Assembly: GCF_910592395.1 (NCBI RefSeq)
Contig: NC_088308.1
Location: 868,001 to 932,000, forward strand
Direction of reading: 5' to 3'
DNA from: Lineus longissimus
Lineage: Eukaryota; Nemertea; Pilidiophora; Heteronemertea; Lineidae
DNA: 64,000 nt
In this document: positions 23,165-33,180 of the stretch, in pieces
How positions within the stretch are numbered: position 1 is the stretch's first letter
Layout: each line of letters begins with the position of its first letter
Translations under genes and position numbers: made by a program
Notes under the pieces: generated by a model
What the model saw: the letters and a program-made list of their open reading frames with translations, nothing else
Database searches by the model: none
Told to the model about the DNA's origin: nothing

Positions 23165-23428
23165 TATTCTACATCACATTAACCCCCTCTCCCCGCAGTT
23201 CCTCATCCGCCGATCATATCAAACTTTGAAGGTAGTGATAGATTAGAAAAAAACACGATGAAAAAAACCTTTGGGAAGAGCGTCACATCACAGTGAATAA
23301 ACAGCCCCTACGTCTAACCCACCGACCCATGAACTCCCTACAGTGGACGTATATGTTCTCTTGTTTGTTTCTTGCCTCTCATCATTCTCGTTTTGTTTGT
23401 TTTTTTAGCGACGGACACGTGCCAATCG
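23165..23428 (+). repeat. Repeat X, second copy in unit 4
   Basis: Followed directly by TAA (23429-23431) in the exon c frame. Confidence 0.95.
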
Positions 23429-24784
23429 TAAAAAGCGAGGAGCGAGCAAGTGGAATAAAACCACTTATCCAAAAAAGGAGAGTCTTGATTTCCCTGTACC
23501 TGAACAGTCACACGATTAAACCCTAATTCAACCGAGTTTGTGTTGTTTTTCTTTTTGATATGATGATCGCCACTGGTTGGTGGTATAAAGGAACAAGACA
23601 TAGACCATCTGATAGACCTCTGTGTCTGTGGATGACTTGGAAGCAGTTGGAGTCGCGTCCTATGCCCATCTGACGCCATTCCCCGCTCTTTACAAGTGTT
23701 TTCCACACTGCGTGTGTCTCCATTGTTAAGGTCCACACCTGGTCAGCTGATTGAGATGAACTGAACGAACCTGTTCCTATCACTGCTGCTCTGCGGTAGA
23801 TCTCAGAAAGCCTTTAAAACATATCGTTACTATCATCAGCTGGTCATACAATCGTTAGACCTACCCCCAATGTGATCAGTTCGTTCGCTTATAAAACACC
23901 CCTGGGGTACTCTAGCTATCCACTGTAAGAATTGCATATCATGCATACTTACACGGAATTGACTACGCAGGACAATTCCTGCCAGGAGCTCCGGCGATTA
24001 TGATTGGGACATCCATTTGAATAGCATCTGTTCCCCGGAGTTTACACTTAAGGGCGGGTTTACACAGGATTCACGTTGTCACGTGTGAGGATAGTCACGT
24101 GTTACCTGTCACGAACATAGTCGTTAATTGACTTAGGCTGAAAACATGTCATAACAGGACCTGGGGAAAAAGTGGCATTGTAAATCATACGTGTGGCCTG
24201 CTCTTCAGAAATGACTTGTTTGTTAAAATAATATTTACACATTACATGTAATAATCATTTTAACTCTACTCTATGTAAACCCAAAATAATTCTATGTAAA
24301 CCCATCCTTGATTACATTTCTGGTAATAATAGTTACACTTGGATGTTTGTTTAACCAAAAGTGTATTCGGCTTGCTAATCCGCAGTCACCCTGCGTCATA
24401 ATAAAGACGGCGATCTACATGTACATGTACAGGCCCGTCGCATCAGCGTTGTTTTTGTATTTTCGCCGTGCTGCGTAGTTACGCACTGGAGCGACAAAAG
24501 ATGCAAGGGTGAAAAGTGACATCGTAAATCCTATGTCGCCCGCTATTAAGAATATTCTTAGCTTTACACAGTACAAAATGCACTCTCTGTTAACTCGACG
24601 GAGGATTTCAACAAATACCGGTATTGGGGGAGTGCTGCACCTTTAGTGCAAATACCGTTGAATGACCGCCCATCAATAAGTCGATATTTGGGCCGATATA
24701 TGGAAGTTTCAGGCAAAAGATTTCATCAGTTGCTGCTACAAAGTTGTCCAGTGTCTGTCTAGTATCTACCAATCACCGACGAAG

Positions 24785-25963
24785 ATGAAGAGTACCCTTG
24801 TCATCGTGCTGTTGGCGACTTGCGCCAGTCTCTGGATGGTTCATGCCGGGCCGGTATTTATCGACGATGGATGTATGTACACGTATGATTTCAAATCCTT
24901 AGTGTTATTTTGGACACCATCACTCCTCCTGATCCCTCCACCGTCAGAGGACAGAAGTCCTCCCGACGATTATCATTTTCGTTCATTACAGCTTTGAGCT
25001 GTATTCGAGATATATGAAGTTTTTCGCTGTTTTCGAAAATTTATGAGGGCTTATTCCATACCAAAATGTCATTTACATGTTCAACCATTTGGAAGTATCG
25101 CCGCGCAGAGAATTGTATACAATTCCCTTGTCTAATCTCATATGCAGCCAACGTGCAAGCAAGAAGTAGTGACCCCGTCATTGGGAATTGGAAGAAACCA
25201 TCAGATACCAATGTGCCCGAACCGTAAGTCACTTTTTTCACATGTTTATTCTGAAAAATCATCCAACACATTTCAAGACGGGAGATTCAAAATACGATAA
25301 TACTTTTGGTAAATCGGAATGACCGGAGATACATGTAAATGTACATAAACCGAAACTTTATGGAGGTGTTCCATCGGCTTCCCGCCTCGCGTCCGTCACG
25401 TTCCTGCATGCTTCCCGTCAAAGCCTCCACGGACGTTTCTCGTTACCGTCTTGTCACGTATAAAACATCGTTATTCCCGTCACGTTACGCCAACGTGTTG
25501 TCATTCTCTTCCGTTTAAAAAACGGTTGATATGAGGTTAATCCCAACCAGAGATGTAGAAAAATTGTTTTATATCTGGTGTGACATACACAGCGCAATGT
25601 GTAAATCCCGTTTGAACCCTATCCGACGCACGGCTATGTCCGCTGGCTAGTATCACTCTAAGCTATCATCATTCGTGGAGAAGGTTGAAAAGTAGTGCAA
25701 ATACTAAGGTTGTTTACGCGATATTAGACCCAACCCAACCAAACCAGACCAGACCAGATCAAACCAGATCACTTCGTGCGCGTTTACACGGCAGAACAAT
25801 CTAGAACGATCCGAATCGATAGATCGGTTTAGTCCCGCGTAAGCGGGCGGCCCTGTCGAAAAACGCAATTTCTTGTTTTGTCCAGTTGTTAAAGTCACTT
25901 CGTCTTTTTTTCCACAGGAAAATTAAATTTGAATGGAATTACCCCCCGCTAGTTGTATTTTAA
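24785..25963 (+). CDS. Gene A copy 4: small secreted peptide
   Basis: Exons 24785-24872, 25148-25223 and 25918-25980, with TAA at 25961-25963; 69 aa. Exons 1-2 encode the same protein as copies 2 and 3. The tail, KIKFEWNYPPLVVF, differs at most positions from the other three and is the only one with a Glu. Only the leading Lys, an aromatic/hydrophobic segment and a Tyr-Pro pair are shared by all tails. Splice sites and flanking intron sequence are as in the other units. Function unknown. Confidence 0.78.
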
Positions 25964-26275
25964 AGACCAATGATGAAATAGTGAGTAATTTCATGCTACG
26001 CTGAATCCTGGCAAGGTAATTTTTAAAGTCAAGGTCAGAGCATGCCGATCTACCGGCGTTGTGCGTCCTGTGAAAAGGAGGAGACTTAAGGATTATGTGG
26101 TTGGAGACTTCTAGCGGGTCATAAGCTTATTTGGTTAAACAATTTAAAGATTTCGACTTGGGTCCTCGCTAAACTTTCAAACCCCACATGGACGTCAAGG
26201 AACTTTTCCAAAACCGATATTTTTTTCCAAAGACCATATTTCATATACCCCAAAGCTAAACCTCGGCTATGGGCA

Positions 26276-26405
26276 CATTGGGTGATATGAATAAAGACTA
26301 GCAAATGCTTTTACTTCAATTTTGTACAGAAAGACCTAGTGTATATGTGCATGAAGTTTTACTGAGATAAAAGCATTTGCTAGTCTTTATTCATATCACC
26401 CAATG
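26276..26405. repeat. 38-bp inverted repeat, unit 4
   Basis: Arms 26276-26313 and 26368-26405 pair perfectly. The loop has a 4-bp insertion (ACTG), so the arms are better kept than the loop. Confidence 0.95.
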
Positions 26406-27030
26406 TCTACAGCGCCCTTTGCCTATGCATCACAGTGCATTTGCAATGCATTTACTGTGCTTCATTGAGGATTTTGGGGCGGGATGTTGCACTAGTGACG
26501 GAAGGGCCAATAAGTCCGGCATAGCTGGTAATTGCCAAACTCTGAGGGAAGAAGCTGGAACACGCTTCAACGCTTCTCTTTATTCCCCAGACTGAATTTG
26601 ACTGTGCATTTGATGTCGAACACAAAAGAAGAAGAATGAAAATAAGCAGGATATGTCATCTATACTCAATGAAGTGACCCGAATACCAAGTGACTCTATG
26701 CCACATTATTTGCTAGCGTATCATACGCACCTTGATTTGTTCAGGTATTTATGGCTAAGGAGGCAATGCGATCGTACAATATGAAATCTGATACGAGTAG
26801 TGTATTTTACATCTGTCGCTTGGGACATGTAGAGTCTCTGCTTCTATCTTTCAGGTCATTAGTATCGGGTAGAGAAAATTCCCACAGCAAGCTGAGGACA
26901 CGCGCCTCCTGGACTCCCAATACTCTATGACGGGCTTACACAGTTCATGTACATGCTTGATCACAATTGAATGCACTTATGCGTGTGTGTACTTGCATGT
27001 ACATGTTTATGTATTTGATTACAACATACC

Positions 27031-27036
27031 AATAAA
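27031..27036 (+). terminator. AATAAA poly(A) signal for gene A copy 4
   Basis: Conserved context; the last array feature before exon b of unit 5. Confidence 0.5.
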
Positions 27037-27588
27037 GACCATTAAATTGAAAGGATTGTTTAGTGTTCATTATTCGTTGTGCTTAACCTGAATCGAAAAC
27101 ATGTTGCAATTACTATCAGAATCCAACTAAATGGAATGCCCTCGAATGCCTGTAGATTCATAAGGTCGGTGAATCTCAACTCTGAAATGTCTTACAGAAA
27201 TGTATAGAGGCAATTTTTCCCTCTTTACTTGCACTCAGCATGGGCCAACCCAGCATGGGCTAACCCAGCGCTGTTCATGATCAGGATTTTAGGAAGTGGG
27301 AGTCTGAGCCTCGGTGAGCCGTATAATGAGGCTGGATTTACATTCAATTCACGTTTGATATACGTTTCACATACGCCACCTGTAATTTACTAAGTCACCA
27401 TGTCATGACATGACGAGAGGATGGAAAGTGACAGCATCATGTAGACCTAAGCAGTGACGTGCTCTCCTGTTGATCAAACGGCGAGAGAACCCCGACCTCC
27501 CCTGCATGCCCGCGCATCTATCGGAGGTCGCGACTATCGTCAGGTATGACAATCTCCAGGCTGACATTGAATATATCCTCTGATGCAG

Positions 27589-27660
27589 ATACTTTCCTCG
27601 GCACTTTGCAGGGCAGCCTGCTCGGTCAGTTAAAGTCCTGCTTTGAATACACAAGAGTAG
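27589..27660 (+). pseudogene. Gene B copy 5: exon b only
   Basis: Exon b has intact splice sites, but the array ends at 28313, before b2, so the remaining exons are gone. Confidence 0.55.
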
Positions 27661-28513
27661 GTAAGTTCTCGGTCATTCCCTGGTTGGTTCCCACAACAGG
27701 GCACGTCATATTACGGGTCACTCAATTATCGACGAATTGGTCAAATCAGTAGAATGAATATGATAAGACTGAAGTCCAGTCTTATCATTCCACAAGTGAG
27801 GCGTAGACTTTAAAACTGACCTACCAAGCTAAATCAAGCATTTACGCGGTCGCTACAAGTGCAGAGGGTTAGAAGCGTCGATATCCACCACGAAAATGTC
27901 AGTTGCGAACGAAGGTAGGTCTGCATCCGCACCCCGAGGGGAGCTCATCTCGCCGAGGGATCTAAATTCATAAAATGAACGTTTTCTGGTAACTTCCTAA
28001 ATTTGGCCGACCCATAATCAAGTTTCCTCAGCTAATGTAACGCCCCATTCCTCATTCACTACTTTCTTGAACCAGCAGTTTGAAAACTTCATGTGGCGAG
28101 TCGAGCATTCGACAAGAGAAAACTTGATTCTGATTATCCATTCAATGATTCGCCAGATCCTCATTTGAATATTCTTGCATACGTCATGATTACTTCGTTT
28201 CCCTCCGTAAAGGTCTTATTGCTTGGAAAGACCATGGGTGGAATTCACCAAGGCATTTTAACGTGCGTGCAATTAAAGACCGATTATCTGATACACGGAG
28301 GATAAAACAGTGTTGTCCACGGACGGATAAACGATAGTCTGAACAGCTATTCTGAAGACACGATGATCGATGTTTTATCCGCACGCGGACAAGGCTGGTT
28401 TAATCGGTCAATAAATGCGTGTCGAACCATTGTTCGTTCAACCGCGCAATGGAAATACGTAACTCGCCGCATATAAAAGTAGGTCTTGATTCAAGTACTC
28501 ACACGCTGCCAGC

Positions 28514-28795
28514 ATGGTAAAAACGGAGAGGGCTGAAAATTTCGCTGCGGAGCAGAAGATGGGCCTCATGGAAGCGATACGATTGCGGGAGAAGGTCATT
28601 GAAAGTAAGCGGTTGATGCAACCTTGATCAAGAATAAACAGCTGGTATGGGTTGACATTTCCAACAAAATGGCTGCAAATTTCCCCGAGAGACCTGAGAG
28701 TGACCCAAAAGATCTCAAGAGAATTTTGGCGACGGATGAAAACCAAGGCCAAGGAAATAGCACGAGACAAAAAGATTGATAATTGCCGGGCTAGA
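28514..28795 (+). pseudogene. Myb/SANT-like DNA-binding protein of Harbinger, frameshifted
   Basis: From the ATG at 28514 the frame reads NFAAEQKMGLMEAIRLREKV and then IESKR, ending at a premature stop after 37 codons. Another frame continues the domain with KNKQLVWVDISNKMAANFPE, and a third with EFWRRMKTKAKEIARDKK. That order (NFT..E...LLELI..II..K, then W..I...FN, then L...W.N.K..AK) is the MSANTD3/4-like pattern known from Harbinger partner proteins. At least two frameshifts make it non-functional. Confidence 0.6.
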
Positions 28796-28804
28796 GTTAG
28801 CGCA

Positions 28805-29028
28805 TGATTCTTGTCTGTTGCTGGCATCAGGTAATTTTCTATCACGCCAAGCAGCCAGTGGAAAGTTTCTTTCGGGATCCTAAACCGTTTTATGAATTTC
28901 GTGTCGCTAAATTTCGTCACCGAGTCCAGCCGTTCCTCGTAAATACTCTCTGCACGAGGGTTGGGCAACTGCTCTTCTGCAGCTGCCTCTCCCTGTGCAA
29001 GCTCAACTATTCTGTCCATTATAGGCAC
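28805..29028 (-). pseudogene. HARBI1-like transposase, N-terminal fragment
   Basis: Read on the minus strand from 29028, the protein contains ERLDSVTKFSDTKFIKRFRI and then PKETFHWLLGVIENYL, matching the N-terminal part of Harbinger nucleases (F...FRM...TF..LL). Past about residue 72 the open frame no longer resembles a transposase and instead runs antisense to the Myb/SANT remnant. The DDE catalytic region is absent, so this is a truncated relic. Confidence 0.6.
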
Positions 29029-29045
29029 TGACGGCCTCGGAAATG

Positions 29046-29245
29046 ATCAAAGTATGCCTATGAGAAATGTTTTGGCCTTGTCGCAGATATAAACATGCCC
29101 TCACGGGCGATTAAGTTATCTTTTGTTGGCAAACACGCTTCTTGTCCGCACGCAGTATAATCACTTGGATTACCACATTTGTACGTGCAACACTTAAACG
29201 ACAGCTAAAACACCTTGGTAAATTCCACCCCGTTTGATTTATAGG
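29046..29245. other. Intergenic, nothing assigned
   Basis: AT-rich spacer between the Harbinger remnant and the palindrome cluster. No exon or repeat is supported. Confidence 0.5.
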
Positions 29246-29248
29246 AAG

Positions 29249-29481
29249 TGACTATTTGGCAAGCCCTTCTTACCAAACAGCGACTTTTTCTTGTCGTGAA
29301 TGGAGAGCCCTCCGATTGGCTAATGTGTTGTAAAGTCTCCAGCTCGCCAAACAGGGTAGATTTTTTACCTGTTTGGCAAGCCCGGCTGGCCGAACAGGGT
29401 GGCTTTTTAGTGCTGTTTGGCAAGCGACTCTCCAAACAGGACAAACAAAGATGCCTGTTCGGCGAGTGGCTTGCCAAATAG
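29249..29481. repeat. Cluster of short palindromes (TGTTTGGCAAG / CTTGCCAAACA)
   Basis: Four imperfect palindromes of about 27-31 bp (29252-29280, 29369-29399, 29413-29439, 29452-29481) plus a half copy at 29342-29357. Each joins CTGTTTGGCAAGC to an inverted GCCAAACAG. The pairs contain TTGGC/GCCAA half sites like those bound by NFI proteins. No coding content is convincing. Confidence 0.75.
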
Positions 29482-30250
29482 ACCCGGTGTAATGTTTTTG
29501 AGTGTTTCTGTTTTTGAGTGTTTCCCCTCATTGTTTGGGAACGCTCAAAAATAGATTGACAAGTTTTTCTGTGTATCCCCCCTATTGAAAAGTCGTGGTC
29601 TCTCTAGCTGCCTATTGTTTGGAAACACTGACACATGGGAAACAACCACAGATGTTACACCGGCCTTGATTGTAATACTGATGCAGGTTTTTCATTGTAT
29701 TCATAACTTATTACTTCAACGTGATTATGCCCCAGGTGAAAAGAATTAGCACTTACAAAGCGGTGATATTTAATCAATTGGCGTTACCACATGCATGTAC
29801 AAGTACTTGTATATTCAATTGGGTGTAATAGATTAAATCGAGAGTATTCAATTCGTTTGCGATGGACGGCGTAATTCCAGTATAGGAATATTCGGTCATT
29901 GACACGAGGCACGGCGACATTCAAATTGGCGCAGACAGTTACGACTTTGATCGGCTGGGTCATCCTTTCCTTTATCACTCCAAAGTCGACGGCATTTAAC
30001 CTTTCGCAGTTGACCCTTTAGAAAAAAGTGTTTGTGCGTTCGACCTTATTTGTCCAACACAGATATGCACCCCGTATAGATGGTTTTCGTTATCTCAAAG
30101 AAGAATAAAAAAAATCTTGGCATACATATTCCGCATTCAAGACTATTTTTTCAAGGGTTTTATCATCTGCATAAGAATCTTATTGTTTTCAAGATAGTGT
30201 CAGCACGCTACACTTGGTTAATGTTTCTATACATTCTGTTGCTTTTCCAG
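29482..30250. other. Spacer upstream of the SET gene
   Basis: No clear TATA box or coding exon was recognised. A good acceptor (TGTTGCTTTTCCAG) ends at 30250, so an upstream 5' exon of the SET gene may lie here, but I cannot place it. Confidence 0.4.
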
Positions 30251-30264
30251 CTCCGTTTGGTGTG

Positions 30265-30720
30265 ATGAAAACTGAATTCACGGACAGCAAGAAGTGCGAC
30301 GATGGCTTTCATCATGTCGCCGTTGCGGATATTCCCAAGGGGGTTTTCATATGCAGTGTCGCCGGACCGATCAGGTCGGACCGAACCCGCTACACAATGC
30401 AAACAAGCGATGATGAGCATACGGACCCGTTGATTCCTCTCCGTTATACCAATCACTCGTGCGAGCCGACAGCGAAGATCCTCTTCTCTTCTAAACCATG
30501 GAGATTAGTGGCTGTGCGTGATATTAAGAAAGGCGAAGACATCACCTTTGACTATCATACTTTCGAATACAAGATGGCGGAAGGATTTAACTGCGCATGC
30601 GGTGCTAAGGCTTGTAGGGGGAAGGTTCAAGGCTTTTATTATCTGCCTGAGAGTCAGAAGAATGAGTACGCAGATGATGTTTCGCCAGTCGTCAAGAAAC
30701 TGTGGGAAAGTGAACAGTAA
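30265..30720 (+). CDS. Small SET-domain protein (putative lysine methyltransferase)
   Basis: 151 aa from the ATG at 30265. The frame is open 17 codons further upstream and a strong splice acceptor ends at 30250, so an earlier coding exon is possible. The protein is almost all SET domain: HVAVADIPKGVFI near residue 16, the cofactor and active-site motif LRYTNHSCEPTA (about residues 62-73), VAVRDIKKGEDITFDY (about 83-98) with the catalytic-type Tyr, and a post-SET zinc cluster CACGAKACRG near residue 109 followed by GFYYLP. SET enzymes transfer methyl from S-adenosylmethionine to lysine. At about 150 aa this resembles the compact stand-alone SET proteins seen in bacteria and some eukaryotes rather than large histone methyltransferases. 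Substrate unknown. Motifs are intact, so it is likely functional. Confidence 0.85.
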   Translation: MKTEFTDSKKCDDGFHHVAVADIPKGVFICSVAGPIRSDRTRYTMQTSDDEHTDPLIPLRYTNHSCEPTAKILFSSKPWRLVAVRDIKKGEDITFDYHTFEYKMAEGFNCACGAKACRGKVQGFYYLPESQKNEYADDVSPVVKKLWESEQ

Positions 30721-31375
30721 ACTAAATGGTTGTAACTTTCCGCTTGAATTACTACGCAGATCACCGAGAACTCTTTATTTTAGCTTAATTATATCATTCA
30801 TGATTTAACGACTGAATTAATGCTCAGTAGTAGTGATGGTGAATTCAAATAATGCTTTTATCATTTGGAACAATTGGTCAAATACATACAGCGAACGCCA
30901 TCACACACTTGCAGGGTACCTCGGCTGTGATTACTTTTATGTAAAGACCGAGAGCTAAACACTAGTATATAGTGAAAAAAATCGCGAAATCACAAAATGT
31001 ACTGGACGATACCTTTCTAAAGTGATACGGATAGTGTTAAGGATCTGCTGACAATGTTACTCAATTGTAAAATACCCAACAGTAATAATATGAATATGTT
31101 TTAGTTGTAGGCCTAACTCTAATTTGGTAATACTGTGTCAAACCGCTTTTAACGGATATACAGGCTATGATTGTCGTCATTTAGGGACAGCCACAACAAG
31201 AGGGCTTGGTCGCAGATCCAAATTTCTTATAAAGAAAATAAATAATTGTTGTTTCAGTGATCCACAGACCTGGCCTACTCTAGTTTCACCGTACTAACCC
31301 AGCTGCGAAATCGAAACAAAGTCCATGCGGAGGCATGAGGCCATGGCAGTCGGATAATCAACTTGGTGTCGCCAA
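30721..31375. other. 3' flank of the SET gene
   Basis: AT-rich. An AATAAA within GAAAATAAATAATTG near 31236 could end the SET transcript with a 3' UTR of about 520 nt. Nothing else was recognised. Confidence 0.4.
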
Positions 31376-31377
31376 CC

Positions 31378-31635
31378 CATTGTCTATTCATGTTGAACAC
31401 AATGGCGTGGTAGAACGGCCATGTTCATTGTCTATTCATGTTGAACACAATGGCGGAGAACGGCCATTTTCATCGTCCATTCTTGTTGAACACAATGGCG
31501 GAGAACGACCATTTTTATTGTCCATTCTTGTTGAACACAATGGCGGAGAACGGCCATTTTCACTGTCCATTCTTGTTGAACACAATGGCGGAGAACGGCC
31601 ATTTTCATTGTCCATTCATGTTGAACCAAATGGCG
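31378..31635. repeat. 45-bp minisatellite, about 5.5 copies
   Basis: The unit runs CATTGTCCATTCTTGTTGAA then CACAATGGCGGAGAACGGCCATTTT. The period is a multiple of three, so frames stay open on both strands and look coding (a 15-residue VEHNGGERPF-type repeat). The first unit is 48 bp. Each unit carries ATGGCGG and the opposed GGCCATTTT, both resembling YY1 sites. Confidence 0.92.
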
Positions 31636-31639
31636 TTAG

Positions 31640-33080
31640 AATTACGGCCATGGCTTGCATTTGCAAATCAAGAACCGGCCTTTAACCCGACGATGATAAA
31701 AAGATTATAATCCGCATGTCCCACGACCGCGCCATCTGCAACAACACGAGGAAATACAAGGGAGGACGTTCAAGCGAATTCCTCATGAGCCATGCCCGCT
31801 GAAATGTGCTTCTAGTGTTGTCTGTTCAATCATGTTCTTCCCTCTCGCCCTATTTATCAACGTATTTATCGATACGATGTCTACGACAACAGATCTCTAG
31901 TGCTACCGGACCATTCACTCGCCCATCCAGTCGCCATCTGAAGCATGCTTCCTGCTCTCCCTCATTAGGAGGAGGCAAAAATCCAGTGGCCATTAAATTT
32001 ACCGGATTTGGTCGTGCTAATCGAGCGTGTAGTATCCTGATTACTTTGGCAGAGGCGGATCATGGCTGATTTGTGACCCAAATTCGCCAAGGGGACATGG
32101 AGAGAATAATTGGCCAAGGCAAAAATAGTCGACGAAAAAAAGCTCCTTTCATGAGGAGTTCGAATAACCGCCTTGGTCGGCAGAAACTAAAGCAAAGATT
32201 TCCAGATTTTGTATCCCGTTGCGCATGCGCTTACCAGACGCTTCTCCGGTTCCAATTTACGCCGCCTTCTCCTACTTAATTCCATTGACTTCAATAAGTC
32301 TCTACGTATATGCATGTAGATGCACTCATCATTGTCTCTATTGTGTGGAACAAACAACAAATCACCCTTATCTTTCCCAAGTTGAACGAAGAGATTCCGT
32401 GATATTTTTCAAAGGTGATTTCGAACACGAAGTCTTATGAATAAATTCGTGTTTCCATTCATCCTAAGGTGGTATTGGTCCTACGCAAAGGACAAGGTAC
32501 AACTAAAATATTGTAGAGTTTTTGAAACGTTCTCGTGAGGTAGAGGGGAGGGGGAGGGAATTTCTTTAAATTGCTAAATTTCTGATACTATTTGAGAACT
32601 TTCCTCAAGGTTTACAATAATTTTGTGCACACGACTCCCGGTAGCCTAGTGGATGCTCGACACCGTCCAGGCTATTTACATCATCAGGGACACAAATAAT
32701 ACCAGATAACACTGAAACCCCGCTCCGTCTGACAGTGTAGAAAATGAGTTAGGTCAGCGTGATCGGTCTCTTAAACTGTTACATCCCTAACCGATGACGA
32801 TTATTCATCCTGTGGCAAACACTTGAAAGTGACCCCACACCAGGACGGGAGGCATGCGGGTCAAGACAATTGCGCGCCCACATTCATTATCCTTACATTG
32901 TTACAACTAAACAACAATATGTACCAAGGAATTGCCTAGCATCCAGCCCCTCTCGTACACCCCATTTGGTTCTTTGCCAAACTGCAGTGATATTGTAATA
33001 CATCCCCTAATCACAGAGACAACATCAAAGCGGTCCAGAAGAAGTCGCTACACTTGGACCGCAGCAATTGCTCTTGAATG
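31640..33080. other. Intergenic, nothing coding assigned
   Basis: Short unrelated ORFs only. A weak tRNA-like GGTAGCCTAGTGGATGCTCG at about 32640 may be a decayed SINE head. Confidence 0.4.
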
Positions 33081-33084
33081 AAAC

Positions 33085-33180
33085 CGTTATCTGATTGGCC
33101 AACGCGGAGCGCGTGTGTACGCGGCAGCTGGCTGCATAGTTACTATCGAGCGGTCGAAACCGAGACAACCCAAGAAACGG
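33085..33180 (+). promoter_or_regulatory. CpG-richer promoter-like stretch
   Basis: CTGATTGGCCAACGCGGAGC gives an inverted CCAAT box next to several CpG dinucleotides, unusual against the AT-rich surroundings. It lies 250-300 bp upstream of the candidate first coding exon at 33404. Confidence 0.4.

Larger units (their letters stand above)
20189..26910 (+). repeat. Array unit 4 (6722 bp, with LDLa block)
   Basis: It has the same layout as unit 3, with X at 21596-21859 and 23165-23428. It shares with unit 5 a short deletion just upstream of exon b (GTATGACAATCTCC at 20824) that units 1-3 lack. Gene A copy 4 is at 24785-25963. Confidence 0.93.
1..28313 (+). repeat. Tandem gene array, four full units plus a partial fifth
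   Basis: Units share the anchor GGACTCCCAATACT at 1, 8302 (slightly diverged), 13459, 20189 and 26911. Outside named indels they differ by scattered single bases, roughly 1-2 percent by eye. Order inside a unit: gene B exons, repeat X (duplicated around an LDLa block in units 3 and 4), a TATA-bearing spacer, gene A exons 1-3, a long hairpin, and a downstream AATAAA. Similarity ends at 28313, where GATAAAACAGTGT passes into unrelated DNA. The array begins at base 1 and presumably continues to the left. Unit lengths differ because of the LDLa block (units 3 and 4) and a Ginger insertion plus a 408-bp segment (unit 1). Confidence 0.97.
26911..28313 (+). repeat. Array unit 5, truncated
   Basis: It contains the 3' UTR and poly(A) signal expected for gene A copy 4, then gene B exon b (27589-27660). 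It ends abruptly before X, where Harbinger-like DNA begins. Some of its base differences match unit 4 (upstream of exon b) and others match unit 2 (CCCATAATCAAG then AATGTAACGCCCC near 28012-28045), so it is a mosaic. Confidence 0.9.
28314..29045. mobile_element. PIF/Harbinger remnant
   Basis: This interval holds degraded versions of both genes typical of Harbinger elements, a Myb/SANT-like protein (+) and a HARBI1-like transposase (-), facing each other. It begins where the tandem array breaks off. At the left edge is an imperfect inverted repeat: TTGTCC-N6-GGATAAA at 28314 against its inverse near 28372-28393. The exact right end was not found; TTGTCCGCACGC near 29136 may be related. Confidence 0.65.

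Noticed and set aside
28804-29031. 75-codon plus-strand ORF
   Set aside because: Antisense shadow of the HARBI1-like fragment.
31335-31685. Apparent repeat protein (VEHNGGERPF repeats)
   Set aside because: The 45-bp period is a multiple of three, so several frames on both strands are open. No other coding evidence.
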